A stretch of DNA of 64,000 bases, from assembly GCA_039934635.1 (NCBI GenBank), contig JBDTLT010000008.1:11124-75123 (forward strand), read 5' to 3'. The notes beneath the pieces were generated by a model. The model did no database searches, was not told the origin of the DNA, and saw nothing but the letters and a program-made list of their open reading frames with translations. The position numbers and the translations under genes are program-made. Source of the DNA: DATLFA01 sp039934635. Its GTDB lineage: Bacteria; Actinomycetota; Acidimicrobiia; Acidimicrobiales; WLNW01. The number at the start of each line of letters is the position of its first letter. The stretch's first letter is position 1. This document shows, piece by piece, positions 35,898-45,769 of the stretch.

Positions 35898-36616
35898 CCG
35901 AGCACGTCAGCCAGTTGGGTCTCGAACCGCTCGAGCGGCGCTCGCTGCCCGACGAGATTCGCGACCGGTTGCTTGCGCTCATCCGCAACGGCGATCTGAC
36001 ACCGGGGCAGCAACTGCCGGCCGAACGATTGTTGTGTGCCGAGTTGACGGTGGCCCGCACCTCGGTGCGCGAGGCGATCCAGGCGCTCGTGTCGCTCGGC
36101 TATGTCGAACGCCGCGGCAATCGGGCCTACGTCGTCGAGCATCTGCCGGAAGTTGCGACCGTGCTCGATTCACGCAAGATGATGGTGCGCGACCTGTTCG
36201 AGACTCGACGGGTGATCGAAGTGCAGATGGCCGAGCTGGCGACCTGCCGCGCGACTGCCGCGCAACGCTCGGAGCTCGCGGAGATGGCCGATCAGTTCAC
36301 GCCGAACATGAAGCTCGACGATTTCCGGCAACTCGACCGGCGGTTCCACTGGGTGATCGCGTCGGCCTGTGGCAACCAACTCTTGACCGAGCTGTACGGC
36401 AAGGTGCTCGACGCGCTGTTCGGCTCGACCGAGTTCCACGAGTTGTTGTACGCCGGCCACAACCGGCGCGAGGTCGCGACGATCGTCGAACGGTCGGGGC
36501 AACAACACCGGGCGATCGCCCGAGCGGTCGTCGACGGCGAACCGATCGCGGTCGTGGCCGCCGTCGACGAGCACTTGAACGATGTCGGCCAACGAATTCT
36601 CGAGCGCCTGCGGTGA
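35894..36616 (+). CDS. GntR-family transcriptional regulator, FadR/FCD type
   Basis: 240 residues. Winged helix at about 16-80 (LPDEIRDRLLALI, LTVARTSVREAIQAL), followed by an all-helical FCD ligand-binding domain with candidate metal ligands D148, H152, H205 and H227. FCD regulators usually sense small carboxylates or sugar acids and release their operator when ligand binds. It is encoded inside the operon it likely controls. Three matching operator sites in the island make it the probable master regulator of the gene set. Confidence 0.92.
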   Translation: MTEHVSQLGLEPLERRSLPDEIRDRLLALIRNGDLTPGQQLPAERLLCAELTVARTSVREAIQALVSLGYVERRGNRAYVVEHLPEVATVLDSRKMMVRDLFETRRVIEVQMAELATCRATAAQRSELAEMADQFTPNMKLDDFRQLDRRFHWVIASACGNQLLTELYGKVLDALFGSTEFHELLYAGHNRREVATIVERSGQQHRAIARAVVDGEPIAVVAAVDEHLNDVGQRILERLR

Positions 36617-36626
36617 GGAGCGAACG

Positions 36627-37013
36627 ATGAATCTCCACGATCAGTACCTGTACTTCCTCGACGACGACAAGTTCCGTGACACCGATCGGCCTGGTTTCCG
36701 CCGCCGGGTGGTCACCGGGGAGAACCTGCAGCTGTGTTACTGGCGCATCGCCGGTGGGGCCACGGGCAGCTTCATTCACCGTCACACGGAGAACGAACAA
36801 CTCGGCATCGTCGCCCGGGGTCGCCTCGATTTCCGTATCGGCGACAACGAAGACGTCGCGCAACGACGCGAGTTGGGCGCGGGCGAGGTCTACCTCGCTC
36901 GCCCGGGTGTCTGGCACGGTGATTCGGTCTTCATCGGCGACGACGAGTACGACGAGTGCTGGATCCTCGACGTGTTCGCTCCACCGCGCGACGACCTGCG
37001 GGCCGAAGGTTGA
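36627..37013 (+). CDS. Cupin-domain protein
   Basis: 128 residues with a single cupin. Motif 1 GSFIHRHTENEQLGIVARG gives H51, H53 and E57; motif 2 GEVYLARPGVWHG gives H97, so a complete 3-His/1-Glu metal site. Small cupins of this type are dioxygenases, isomerases or sensors. It starts 10 bp after the regulator and ends 2 bp before hyuA. ATG 36627 has GAGGAGCG upstream. Confidence 0.85.
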   Translation: MNLHDQYLYFLDDDKFRDTDRPGFRRRVVTGENLQLCYWRIAGGATGSFIHRHTENEQLGIVARGRLDFRIGDNEDVAQRRELGAGEVYLARPGVWHGDSVFIGDDEYDECWILDVFAPPRDDLRAEG

Positions 37014-37015
37014 TC

Positions 37016-39112
37016 GTGACAACAGCTGATTGGCGATTGGCCGTCGACATCGGCGGGACCTTCACCGATGTGGTGCTACTCGACGCGATCTCGGGACGCG
37101 TGGTCGTCGACAAGACACTCACCACACCGGCCGCTCCGCTCGACGGCGTCCGTGCGGGCGTGCGCCAAGTGTTGGCCAAGGCCGGTGTGGCTCCCCGTGA
37201 TATCACGGCGCCGATCGTGCACGCGACGACGTTGATCACCAACGCGCTGATCGAAGGCAAGGTCGGCCGGGCCGCCTTGGTCACGACCAAGGGGTTCGCC
37301 GACACCTTGCTCATTCGTAACGAGCATCGCTACGACATGTATGACCTGCAGATCGAGTTTCCGGCTCCGCCGATACCACGGTCGCTGGTGTTCGAGATCG
37401 ACGAGCGCACGCTGGCCGACGGGACGACGTTCGAGGCGCCGTCTCGCGCCGCACTCGCTCGACTCGGCGATCAACTCGTTGCCGCCGATGTCGACGCGAT
37501 CGCGGTCTGCCTGCTCAATTCCTACGCGAATCCCGCGAACGAACGGGTCGTCGCCGAGCACCTCGTCAAAGAGCTGTCCTTGCCCATCTGCATCTCGTCG
37601 GACATCTCGCCGCAGATTCGTGAATACCCGCGCATGATCACGACCGCGTGCAATGCGGTGACGATGCCGGTCATCGGTCCCTATCTCGATGAGTTGCAAC
37701 AGTGGCTCATCGGTGAGGGGTTCGGCGGCAGCGTGTTGATGATGTTGTCGAACGGTGGAGTCGTCTCGGCCGACGATGCCAAGCGCGCGCCGATCCGATT
37801 GGTCGAGTCCGGCCCGGCCGCGGGCGCGCTCGCCGGCGTGTGGTTCTCCAAGCGGTTGGGCGAAGATCGCCTGCTGTGCTTCGACATGGGCGGCACCACG
37901 GCGAAGTCGTGTCTGATCACCGATCACGAACCGGAGCTCACCAATACGTTCGAGGTGGCGCGGATCTACCGCTTCAAGAAGGGCTCCGGATTTCCTGTCT
38001 CGGTGCCCTCGGTCGATCTGGTCGAGATCGGCGCCGGCGGCGGATCGTTGGCCCGGCGCGACGAGCTCGGCCTGTTGAAAGTCGGCCCCGAGTCGTCCGG
38101 TGCCGAGCCGGGTCCGGCGTGCTACGGACGCGGCGGCACGCGGCCCGCAGTCACCGACGCGGATGTGTTGCTCGGCTTGCTCGACCCCGACTATTTCCTC
38201 GGTGGCGACATGCAACTCGACCGGGACGCGGCGGTCGCGGCCGTTGGCGCCATCGCGACGCAACTCGGACTGTCGATCGACGAAACCGCGGCGGGTATTC
38301 ACGACGTGGTCAACCAGAACATGGCGGCCGCGGCGCGTATGCATGGTGTCGAGCAAGGCATCGATCTCTCCGGCGTCGCGCTGATCGCGTTCGGCGGTGC
38401 CGGCCCGGTGCACGCGTGTGCGGTTGCCGAGTTGCTCGAGTCGACCCGCGTGATCTTTCCCGTCAATGCCTCGGTGCTGTCGGCGATCGGCACGTTGGTC
38501 TCACCGGTGCGCATCGATCTGGCCCGGTCGATGGTGCGGATACTCGGTGTGGTCGATCCGGAGGAACGCGATCGACTGCTCGACGAGCTGCGCGCCGAAG
38601 GCCGCAGAGTGCTCGTCGCGGCGGGCGTGCCGATGGCCGCGGTGACATTTCGCTATGGCGTCGATACGCGCTACGCGGGGCAAGGCAACGAGATCACGTT
38701 GTGGGTCGGCGAAGGTGAACGGTTCGGGGTCAGCGACGACGCGATTACGGCGGCATTCGACGCGGAGTACCGGCGCATCTACGGCTTGACGATTCCCGAT
38801 GTGCCGATCGAGATCGTGACGTGGCGGCTGTCGGCGTTCGCCAACGCGACCGTTGTCGATCCGCCGGTCGACGTCACCGCGACGCCGGGCACGCCCGCTA
38901 CCGCGCACCGGCACCGCGTGGTCAAGTTCCGCCGCGGTGAGCCCGCCGTCGATGTGGCCGTCTTCCGGCGCGATCGACTGGGTGCCGGTACGACGTTCGC
39001 CGGCCCGGCGATCGTCGAAGAGCGCGAGACGACGGCGGTGATCCGTCCCGGCTGGGCGGTTCAGGTCGCCCGCGACGGCTCGCTGGTGGCCACGAGAGAG
39101 GCACATCCATGA
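37016..39112 (+). CDS. hyuA: Hydantoinase/oxoprolinase family subunit A
   Basis: 698 residues with the actin-like ATPase halves: LAVDIGGTFTDVVLLD at the start and CFDMGGTTAKSCLI near 287, then VEIGAGGGSLARRD and GPACYGRGG. In this family HyuA activates a cyclic amide, hydantoin, 5-oxoproline or (in acetone carboxylases and caprolactamase) related substrates by ATP-dependent phosphorylation. HyuB is overlapped by 4 bp (ATGA), so the subunits are coupled. The exact substrate cannot be read from sequence. Confidence 0.9.
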   Translation: MTTADWRLAVDIGGTFTDVVLLDAISGRVVVDKTLTTPAAPLDGVRAGVRQVLAKAGVAPRDITAPIVHATTLITNALIEGKVGRAALVTTKGFADTLLIRNEHRYDMYDLQIEFPAPPIPRSLVFEIDERTLADGTTFEAPSRAALARLGDQLVAADVDAIAVCLLNSYANPANERVVAEHLVKELSLPICISSDISPQIREYPRMITTACNAVTMPVIGPYLDELQQWLIGEGFGGSVLMMLSNGGVVSADDAKRAPIRLVESGPAAGALAGVWFSKRLGEDRLLCFDMGGTTAKSCLITDHEPELTNTFEVARIYRFKKGSGFPVSVPSVDLVEIGAGGGSLARRDELGLLKVGPESSGAEPGPACYGRGGTRPAVTDADVLLGLLDPDYFLGGDMQLDRDAAVAAVGAIATQLGLSIDETAAGIHDVVNQNMAAAARMHGVEQGIDLSGVALIAFGGAGPVHACAVAELLESTRVIFPVNASVLSAIGTLVSPVRIDLARSMVRILGVVDPEERDRLLDELRAEGRRVLVAAGVPMAAVTFRYGVDTRYAGQGNEITLWVGEGERFGVSDDAITAAFDAEYRRIYGLTIPDVPIEIVTWRLSAFANATVVDPPVDVTATPGTPATAHRHRVVKFRRGEPAVDVAVFRRDRLGAGTTFAGPAIVEERETTAVIRPGWAVQVARDGSLVATREAHP

Positions 39113-40677
39113 TCGATTCGATCGAACTCGAAGTCCTGTGGGCGAGCGTGATCGCCACCGTCAACGAGCAGGCCAAAGCGCTGCAACGCTCCGCGTTCAG
39201 CCCCATCGTGCGCGAGGCCGGCGATCTCGCCAACGGGCTGTTCGACCAACGGGGCCGCATGGTCGCGCAGGCGGTCACCGGCACACCGGGGCACATCAAC
39301 TCGCTTGCGCGCGCGGCGAGCGCGATGTTGGTGGAGTACCCGCCGTCGGCGATCGAACCGGGCGACGTGCTGATCACCAACGATCCCTACAAGACCGCGG
39401 GTCAATTGCTCGACGTCACGGTGCTGTACCCGGTCTTTCGCAACGAGCGGGTGATCGCGTTCTTCGGCTCGACCATTCATCACACCGATGTCGGCGGCTA
39501 CGGCATCGGCGCGGGCGCGCGAGATGTGTTCGAGGAAGGCCTGTGGATCCCGATCTGCAAGTTGATGCGCAAGGGCGAGCGCAATGACGATGTGTGGAAG
39601 TTCATACTCTCGAACGTGCGCCAACCCGATCACATGGCGGGAGACCTGCACGCGCAGATCGCATCGGGTGAAGTGGGCGCACGCCGGTTGAAGGCGCTGT
39701 GCGATGCCCACGCACTCGACGACATCGAAGCACTGTCCGACGAGATCATCAGGCGCAGCGAACAGGCGACGCGTGATTCGATTCGCGCGCTGCCCAGTGG
39801 CACGTACCGCGGCGCGGCCACTCTCGACCTCGCCGACGGGTCGCTGATCGAGATCTGCTGTGCGATCACCGTCGACGCGGACGCGGGCGAGATCACCGTC
39901 GACTACGAAGGCTCGTCGGGAGCAAGCCCGTTCGGCATCAACGTGGTCAAGAACTACACGCATGCGTACACGACGTTCACGGTGCGCAGCGTGCTCAATC
40001 CCGAAGTGCCCAACAATCACGGGAGCCTCGCGCCCATCAAGGTGATCGCCCCCGAGGGATCGATCGTCAACGCGGTGTCGCCCGCACCGTGCACGGCGCG
40101 CCACGTCGTCGGCATGTTCCTTCCCAACGCGTTGCTCAAGGCACTTGCGCAACTGCGACCCGAGCAGGCGATGGCCGAAGGCTCCGGCGCGGTGTGGACG
40201 ATGCAGGTGTCGGGCAATCACGACGATGGTCGACCGTTCCTCACGGCGATGTTCACCTATGCCGGTGGCGTCGGCGCCCGCGCCACCAAGCCCGGCCTCA
40301 GCGCCACGTCGTACCCCACGGGGGTGGCGGCGGTGCCGATCGAGGTCGTCGAAGCGTCGGCGCCGGTGCGCTTCCTGCAGAAGTCGTTGCGCGCGGGCTC
40401 GGGCGGGCACGGCGCGCAAGAGGGCGGACTCGGCCAGACGATCGAGTTCACCGTCGACGCCACCCGGCAGTGGCAACTCAACGCGGTGACGTCGCGGTTG
40501 TCGGTGCCGCCCGACGGTATCTTCGGCGGCGAAGCGGGCGAGGCCGGACGCTTCGTCGTCAACGGTTCTCCGATCACGACGCAGGCGCGCGTTACCTTGC
40601 AACCGGGCGATGTGGTGCGCCTCGATCTACCCGGTGGGGGCGGTTACGGCGCGGCGACAGAGGTGGCCGCGCGCTGA
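39109..40677 (+). CDS. hyuB: Hydantoinase/oxoprolinase family subunit B
   Basis: 522 residues: ERQ-like N-terminus (NEQAKALQRSAFSPIVREAGDLA), DVLITNDPYKTAGQLLDVT, FFGSTIHHTDVGG, and the Gly-rich end LPGGGGYGAA. Together with HyuA it forms the ATP-dependent cyclic-amide hydrolase complex. It overlaps the following ligase gene by one base (TGATG). The length is that of a complete hydantoinase B. Confidence 0.9.
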   Translation: MIDSIELEVLWASVIATVNEQAKALQRSAFSPIVREAGDLANGLFDQRGRMVAQAVTGTPGHINSLARAASAMLVEYPPSAIEPGDVLITNDPYKTAGQLLDVTVLYPVFRNERVIAFFGSTIHHTDVGGYGIGAGARDVFEEGLWIPICKLMRKGERNDDVWKFILSNVRQPDHMAGDLHAQIASGEVGARRLKALCDAHALDDIEALSDEIIRRSEQATRDSIRALPSGTYRGAATLDLADGSLIEICCAITVDADAGEITVDYEGSSGASPFGINVVKNYTHAYTTFTVRSVLNPEVPNNHGSLAPIKVIAPEGSIVNAVSPAPCTARHVVGMFLPNALLKALAQLRPEQAMAEGSGAVWTMQVSGNHDDGRPFLTAMFTYAGGVGARATKPGLSATSYPTGVAAVPIEVVEASAPVRFLQKSLRAGSGGHGAQEGGLGQTIEFTVDATRQWQLNAVTSRLSVPPDGIFGGEAGEAGRFVVNGSPITTQARVTLQPGDVVRLDLPGGGGYGAATEVAAR

Positions 40678-42200
40678 TGGCGAGTTGGCCCGACGCGATC
40701 TCGTTCGCCCGCGTGTGGCAACACGCGGTGGCCGCGCGCGCCGATCAGACGTTCCTGATCTTCGAATCGTCGAGTGGACACTGCGCCGAGTGGACCTACG
40801 CCGAGTTCGACTCGGCGGTGGCGCGGGTGGCCCACGCGCTGCACGACGATGGTGTCGGTGAAGGCAGCGCGGTGCACCTTGCGCTCACCAACTCGCCATC
40901 GTTCGTCGCGGTGTGGCTGGCGTGCGCGCAGCTCGGCGCATGGATGGTGCCGTCGGATCCCATGGCGAAAGCGCCCGAGTTGGCCGGGCACATCAGCCGC
41001 ACCGCGCCGGTGGTGGGCGTGTGTTCGGTCGAGCGGGCGAGTGTGTATCGCTCCGCCGCACCCGAGTCGCTCCGCGTCATCGAGGTGCACGAGGACGATG
41101 TCGATCTCGCGCCGTTCGGTAACGTCGAGTACGCGGACTGGCCACTCCCGGCGCTCGACGATCGCCTCGCCGTCATGTTCACGTCGGGCACCACCGGTGT
41201 GCCGAAAGGTGTCGTCGTCACGCAGGCCAACTACGCCTTCGCGGGCATGGTCATGGCGCGGGCGGCCGGCTTGCAGGCGCACCATCGGCAGCTCGTCGTC
41301 CTCCCGCTCTTCCATGCGAACGCGCAGTACTACTCCTTTGCCTCCGCGATCTGGGCCGGCGCGAGCGTGGCGTTGATGCACACGTTCAGCGCATCGCAGT
41401 TCTGCGCGCAGGCGACGCGCCACCGGGCGACGCACGCCAGTCTCTTCGCCGCACCCATGCGCATGATCCTCGCCCGGCATCACGGCGAGGGCACCAAGCT
41501 CGAGCACTGCTGGTATGCGATGAACGTGAGCGACGATCAGCACGCGACGCTCACCGACTTGCTCGGATGCCGGCCGCGTCAACTCTACGGCATGACCGAG
41601 ACCATCCCGGCGGTGCTCACCGACGCCGTCGCGCATCCCGTGCCGTCATCGATGGGGTTCGTGTCGCCGCACTGCGAGGTCGACGTACACAACGGCGACG
41701 GCCGCTCGGTCGGGCCGGGAGAACTGGGCGAGGTCGTGGTGCGCGGTGACCGCGGCGTCACGATCTTCGACGGCTACCTCGACATGCCCGAGGTAACTCG
41801 AGATTCCTTCCGCGACGGCTGGTTCCTGACGGGGGATCGGGCCCGCCGTGACGGTGAGGGGCGTCACTACTTCGACGGTCGCCACAGCGAAGTGCTGAAG
41901 GTGGCGGGCGAGAACGTGTCGACGGTCGAAGTCGAGTTGGTCCTGGCGCAACACCCCAAGGTGTTCGAGGCGGCGGTCGTCGGCCAACCGGATGCCGTCC
42001 GTGACGAAGTGCCCGTCGCGTTCGTCGTCGCCCGCGACCCGGCCGACCCGCCGACCGTCGATGAGTTGCTGCTGTGGTGTGCGGCGCGGTTGGGCAAGGC
42101 CAAACAGCCCCGCTCGATCACACTGTTGCCCGAGCTACCGCGCACGAGCGTGGGCAAGATACGCAAGTTCCTCTTGCGAGGGACTGAAGGTGGAGCTTGA
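40677..42200 (+). CDS. AMP-forming acyl-CoA ligase (CaiC-like)
   Basis: 507 residues of the adenylate-forming superfamily: P-loop FTSGTTGVPKG near 168, QLYGMTET, the GWFLTGDRARRDGEGRHYFDGR hinge region, and the catalytic Lys in RTSVGKIRKFL. General resemblance to crotonobetaine/carnitine-CoA ligases is suggested by QLVVLPLFHANAQYYS, but this is weak. It would activate a carboxylic acid in the pathway. One-base overlaps on both sides show tight coupling with hyuB and the Rieske oxygenase. Confidence 0.88.
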   Translation: MASWPDAISFARVWQHAVAARADQTFLIFESSSGHCAEWTYAEFDSAVARVAHALHDDGVGEGSAVHLALTNSPSFVAVWLACAQLGAWMVPSDPMAKAPELAGHISRTAPVVGVCSVERASVYRSAAPESLRVIEVHEDDVDLAPFGNVEYADWPLPALDDRLAVMFTSGTTGVPKGVVVTQANYAFAGMVMARAAGLQAHHRQLVVLPLFHANAQYYSFASAIWAGASVALMHTFSASQFCAQATRHRATHASLFAAPMRMILARHHGEGTKLEHCWYAMNVSDDQHATLTDLLGCRPRQLYGMTETIPAVLTDAVAHPVPSSMGFVSPHCEVDVHNGDGRSVGPGELGEVVVRGDRGVTIFDGYLDMPEVTRDSFRDGWFLTGDRARRDGEGRHYFDGRHSEVLKVAGENVSTVEVELVLAQHPKVFEAAVVGQPDAVRDEVPVAFVVARDPADPPTVDELLLWCAARLGKAKQPRSITLLPELPRTSVGKIRKFLLRGTEGGA

Positions 42201-43375
42201 TGTCGATGACCGTACTGACCGATGACCTCCTGCAGTCGTTCGCGGCGTCGATCGCGGACGTCTCTTCGGCCGTGACGATGCCGCCGGTGATCTACACCAG
42301 CGTGGAGTTCATGGCGTTCGAGAAGCGCGCGCTGTTCGATCACGAGTGGCTCTGTGTCGGTCTTGCCGGCAGCATCGCGCAGCCGGGTGACTACTTCACG
42401 TGCACGATCAACGACGAACCGATCATCGTGGCCCGCGGCAAGGACGGCTCGATCTCCGCGTTCTCGGCGATCTGCCAACACCGCGGCATGCAGGTCGTCG
42501 ACGGCAGCGGCAATTGCGGGTCGTTCAAGTGCCCCTACCACCACTGGATCTACGGCCTCGATGGTCGGCTACTCGGCGCGCCGGCCATGGAACGTACGGT
42601 CGATTTCGACAAGAAGGACTTCCCCTTACCCTCGCTCGCGCTCGAAGTCTGGCAGGGCTTCATCTTCGTGAACTTCGACCGCAACGCGTCGCCGTTGGCC
42701 CCCACGCTCGAGCGCTATTTGCCCTTCGTCGAGCACTACGACCTCGAGAACTGCGTGTGTCCCGGCACGTTCACGCTGCGCGATCTTCCGTGGAACTGGA
42801 AGGTGATGCTCGAGAACTTCAACGACGGCTACCACGCCAATCGCCTGCACGAGATCATCCAGGACTTCTGCCCGTCCGACCTCGCCTCGTTCCCCGTGCC
42901 GTGGGACGACGCATCGAACGTAATCTTTCGCACCAACGGCTACGTCCACATCGATGGTGGCTTCAACGCGACCCGCAAGGCGCTGTTGCCGATCTTCCCG
43001 AGGCTGACCGAAGAAGAGCGTTGGCGGTCGACGTTTGCGTTGATCCCGCCGTCGCTGTGCTTCGGCACCGCGCCGGACCAAGCCTTCTTCTTCATCGTGC
43101 GACCGACGAGCGCGAGCACCATCGACGTCGACATCGGCTACCTCCTGCATCCGGGCGCACTCGACCACGAGATGTTCGATCACCTCTTCAAGATGAGTGA
43201 CGAGGGGGTGCAGGTCTTCGTGCGGCAGGATCAAGACGCGACGACCAAGGTGCAGCGCGGTATGGGTTCTCGCTTCGCGGCGCGCGGCCGGTACTCGTGG
43301 CAGGAAGAGAGCCACGTGCAGTTCAACCGATGGCTCGTGCAGCGTTACCGCAAGCACTGGCCGGTTGTGGACTGA
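42200..43375 (+). CDS. Rieske non-heme iron oxygenase, alpha subunit
   Basis: 391 residues. Rieske cluster ligands C92 and H94 (CQHRG) and C111 and H114 (CPYHHW). The catalytic domain has the mononuclear iron site with H212 and H217 in ENFNDGYHANRLHE and bridging D209. Size and layout suit ring-hydroxylating dioxygenases or N-demethylating/C-N-cleaving monooxygenases (CntA-type). No ferredoxin, reductase or beta subunit is in the window, so electrons must come from elsewhere. Confidence 0.92.
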   Translation: MSMTVLTDDLLQSFAASIADVSSAVTMPPVIYTSVEFMAFEKRALFDHEWLCVGLAGSIAQPGDYFTCTINDEPIIVARGKDGSISAFSAICQHRGMQVVDGSGNCGSFKCPYHHWIYGLDGRLLGAPAMERTVDFDKKDFPLPSLALEVWQGFIFVNFDRNASPLAPTLERYLPFVEHYDLENCVCPGTFTLRDLPWNWKVMLENFNDGYHANRLHEIIQDFCPSDLASFPVPWDDASNVIFRTNGYVHIDGGFNATRKALLPIFPRLTEEERWRSTFALIPPSLCFGTAPDQAFFFIVRPTSASTIDVDIGYLLHPGALDHEMFDHLFKMSDEGVQVFVRQDQDATTKVQRGMGSRFAARGRYSWQEESHVQFNRWLVQRYRKHWPVVD

Positions 43376-43379
43376 CCAG

Positions 43380-44045
43380 ATGTCGATCCCGCCGGTCTCC
43401 GCGATCGCCGACGTCTTGGCATTGGCCGGCCTCGACGGCTGGCTGACACCACCACTGCTGCCCATCGTCGCGCCGCCCCGACCGCTGATGGGTTCGGCAG
43501 TGACGATCGAACTGCGGGCGGAGTCGCCCGGTAGTGGGCTCTCGCCACTGCACGACCTGGTGTCGCACGATCTGCGCGACCACGTCGTGGTCATTGCCGG
43601 CGCCCGCGCCATCGGTGGCGCCGTGTGGGGCGAGATCATGTCGCGCGCGGCGAGTCAACAAGGCGCTATTGCCGTCTTGCTCGACGGCATTGCCCGCGAC
43701 GCGGCGGCAATGGCCGGCGAGGGCTTGCCGGTCTACGCCGCGGAACTCGCGGTCGTCGGGCCGGCGGGCCGGGCGTCTATCCACCGTGTCGGCACCGCGG
43801 TCGACGTCGGTGGTGTGTCCGTGACCCCCGGTGATGCGGTGGTCGTCGATGCTTCGGGGGCCGTGCGATTGGCCACGAGCACTCGCGATGGCGTGCTCGA
43901 TGCGGCGCGTGCGTACGCGGCCGCCGAAGAACAAGTACTCGCCGCGCTGGCCGCCGGCGAGCCGCTCGTCGAGGCCTACCGATTCAAGAAGGCCGTCGTG
44001 AATCAGCTCACCGCCACGCTCACCGATTGGGGGCGCAGCCGCTGA
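43380..44045 (+). CDS. RraA-like / HMG aldolase family protein
   Basis: 221 residues of the RraA/dimethylmenaquinone methyltransferase-like fold: MGSAVTIEL, LDGIARDAAAMAG with the R106-D107 pair used by class II pyruvate aldolases, then GVSVTPGDAVVVDASGAV. Enzymatic members cleave 4-hydroxy-4-methyl-2-oxoglutarate or related oxo acids to pyruvate; others bind RNase E, which is unlikely here. Last gene of the eight-gene operon, so an aldol-cleavage final step is plausible. Confidence 0.82.
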   Translation: MSIPPVSAIADVLALAGLDGWLTPPLLPIVAPPRPLMGSAVTIELRAESPGSGLSPLHDLVSHDLRDHVVVIAGARAIGGAVWGEIMSRAASQQGAIAVLLDGIARDAAAMAGEGLPVYAAELAVVGPAGRASIHRVGTAVDVGGVSVTPGDAVVVDASGAVRLATSTRDGVLDAARAYAAAEEQVLAALAAGEPLVEAYRFKKAVVNQLTATLTDWGRSR

Positions 44046-44054
44046 GGCCACAAC

Positions 44055-44060
44055 TACACT
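44055..44060 (+). promoter_or_regulatory. -10 box (TACACT) of the acyl-CoA synthetase gene
   Basis: TACACT lies 28 nt before the ATG at 44089 and just after the end of the eight-gene operon. Confidence 0.35.
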
Positions 44061-44088
44061 CCGCGCGTTCGTGAGACAGGGGATCTTC

Positions 44089-45759
44089 ATGGCCAGTGCC
44101 GTTAGTTCGTACGTATCGGGCGCGGCGGGCACCCCGTTGCTCGGCGCCACGGTCGGCGCGGCGTTGGCGAACACCGTCGCCCGCTTCCCCGACGGCGAAG
44201 CACTCGTGGCGGTCCATCAAGGGCTTCGCTATTCGTATCGTGAATTCGCCGGCGAGGTCGAGCGAGTGGCCTTGGGACTGCTCGCCCTCGGCATCGAAAA
44301 AGGCGATCGTGTCGGTATCTGGGCGCCCAACTGTGCCGAGTGGGCGATCTTGCAGTTCGCCACCTCGCGCGTCGGTGCGATCCTCGTCAACATCAATCCC
44401 GCCTATCGACCGGGCGAGTTCGAGTTCGCGATGGCCCACTCCGGCGTGCGCATGTTGGTGACGGCCGCGAACTACAAGACCTCCGACTATCTCGGCATGC
44501 TGGCGTCAGTGCGCGCCGCGCTTCCGGCGCTCGAACGCGTCGTCACGATCGACGGCGATCGCGCGTCGGCCACCGACCTCGTCTGGTCCGAGTTGGTCGC
44601 GGCGTCGACGGGCGCCACGCCGCAGCAACTCGCCGAGAGAGAGCAGACGCTCGACGCTGACGACCCGATCAACATCCAATACACGAGCGGTACGACCGGG
44701 CGGCCCAAGGGCGCGACACTCACGCACCACAACATCGTCAACAACGCTTACGCGATGGCCGAGATCCTGGGGTACACCGCCGCGGACCGCGTCTGCATCC
44801 CGCTGCCGCTTTATCACTGCTTTGGTATGGGAGTCGGCAATCTCGGATGCGTGACGACCGGTGCGACGATGGTGTATCCCGCGGCGTCCTTCGAACCCGT
44901 CCCGACGATGCAGGCGGTGCAAGACGAGCGCTGCACGAGTCTCTACGGCGTTCCCACCATGTGGATCGCGCAGTTGGAGCATCCTCGATTCGCCGAGTTC
45001 GATCTCACGTCGTTACGCACGGGGCTGATGGGTGGCTCGCCCTGCCCGATCGAGGTCATGAAGCGCGCGGTGAGTGACATGCACGCGAGCGAGGTGTGCA
45101 TCGTCTACGGGATGACCGAGACCGCGCCGATTTCGTTCATCACACGGCCCGACGACGACCTCGAGCGCCGGGTGTCGACGGTCGGTCGCGTGATGCCGTA
45201 TGTCGAAGCGAAGATCATCGACCCCACCACCGGTCAGGCGCTGCCCCGCGGCGCGGCCGGCGAGGTGTGCACGCGCGGCTACGTGGTCATGCGGGGCTAC
45301 TGGGACGATCCCGCGGCCACGGCAGATGCGGTCGATGCGGGTGGCTGGATGCACACCGGCGATCTGGGCGTGATCGACGACGAGGGATACCTCAACATCG
45401 TCGGCCGCATGAGGGACATGGTGATTCGCGGCGGCGAGAACATCTACCCGCGGGAGATCGAGGAAGTGCTGTTTCAACACCCCGCCATCGGCAGCGCGCA
45501 GGTGATCGGCGTACCCGACGCGCTCACCGGAGAAGAGTTGATGGCCTGGGTCGTCGTGCGCGACGGCGTCACAGTCGACGAGGATGAGTTGCGGGCATTC
45601 TGCAAGGCGAGGCTGTCGCACTTCAAGGTGCCCCGCTATTGGCAATTCGTCACCGAGTTCCCGATGACCGTCACGGGCAAGATTCAAAAGTTCAAGATGC
45701 GCGAGATCGCGATCGAGACGCTCGGTTTGCAAGCGGCGGCCGCCATCAAGACCGCATGA
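44089..45759 (+). CDS. FadD-type acyl-CoA synthetase
   Basis: 556 residues, adenylate-forming: YTSGTTGRPKGATLTHHN near 197, IPLPLYHCFGMGVGN, IVYGMTETAPISF, GWMHTGDLGVIDDEGYLNIVGR, MVIRGGENIYPREIEE and the C-terminal VTGKIQKFKM. The motif set is that of medium/long-chain fatty acid or aryl acid CoA ligases. ATG 44089 with AGGGGA was chosen over GTG 44071. It has its own promoter and lacks an operator site, so its link to the pathway is by position only. Confidence 0.92.
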   Translation: MASAVSSYVSGAAGTPLLGATVGAALANTVARFPDGEALVAVHQGLRYSYREFAGEVERVALGLLALGIEKGDRVGIWAPNCAEWAILQFATSRVGAILVNINPAYRPGEFEFAMAHSGVRMLVTAANYKTSDYLGMLASVRAALPALERVVTIDGDRASATDLVWSELVAASTGATPQQLAEREQTLDADDPINIQYTSGTTGRPKGATLTHHNIVNNAYAMAEILGYTAADRVCIPLPLYHCFGMGVGNLGCVTTGATMVYPAASFEPVPTMQAVQDERCTSLYGVPTMWIAQLEHPRFAEFDLTSLRTGLMGGSPCPIEVMKRAVSDMHASEVCIVYGMTETAPISFITRPDDDLERRVSTVGRVMPYVEAKIIDPTTGQALPRGAAGEVCTRGYVVMRGYWDDPAATADAVDAGGWMHTGDLGVIDDEGYLNIVGRMRDMVIRGGENIYPREIEEVLFQHPAIGSAQVIGVPDALTGEELMAWVVVRDGVTVDEDELRAFCKARLSHFKVPRYWQFVTEFPMTVTGKIQKFKMREIAIETLGLQAAAAIKTA

Positions 45760-45769
45760 GTCCGGTTCT

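Noticed and set aside
40089..40676. Upstream extension of the acyl-CoA ligase frame
   Set aside because: It overlaps hyuB in another frame and has no family similarity; the ATG at 40677 gives the normal ligase N-terminus.
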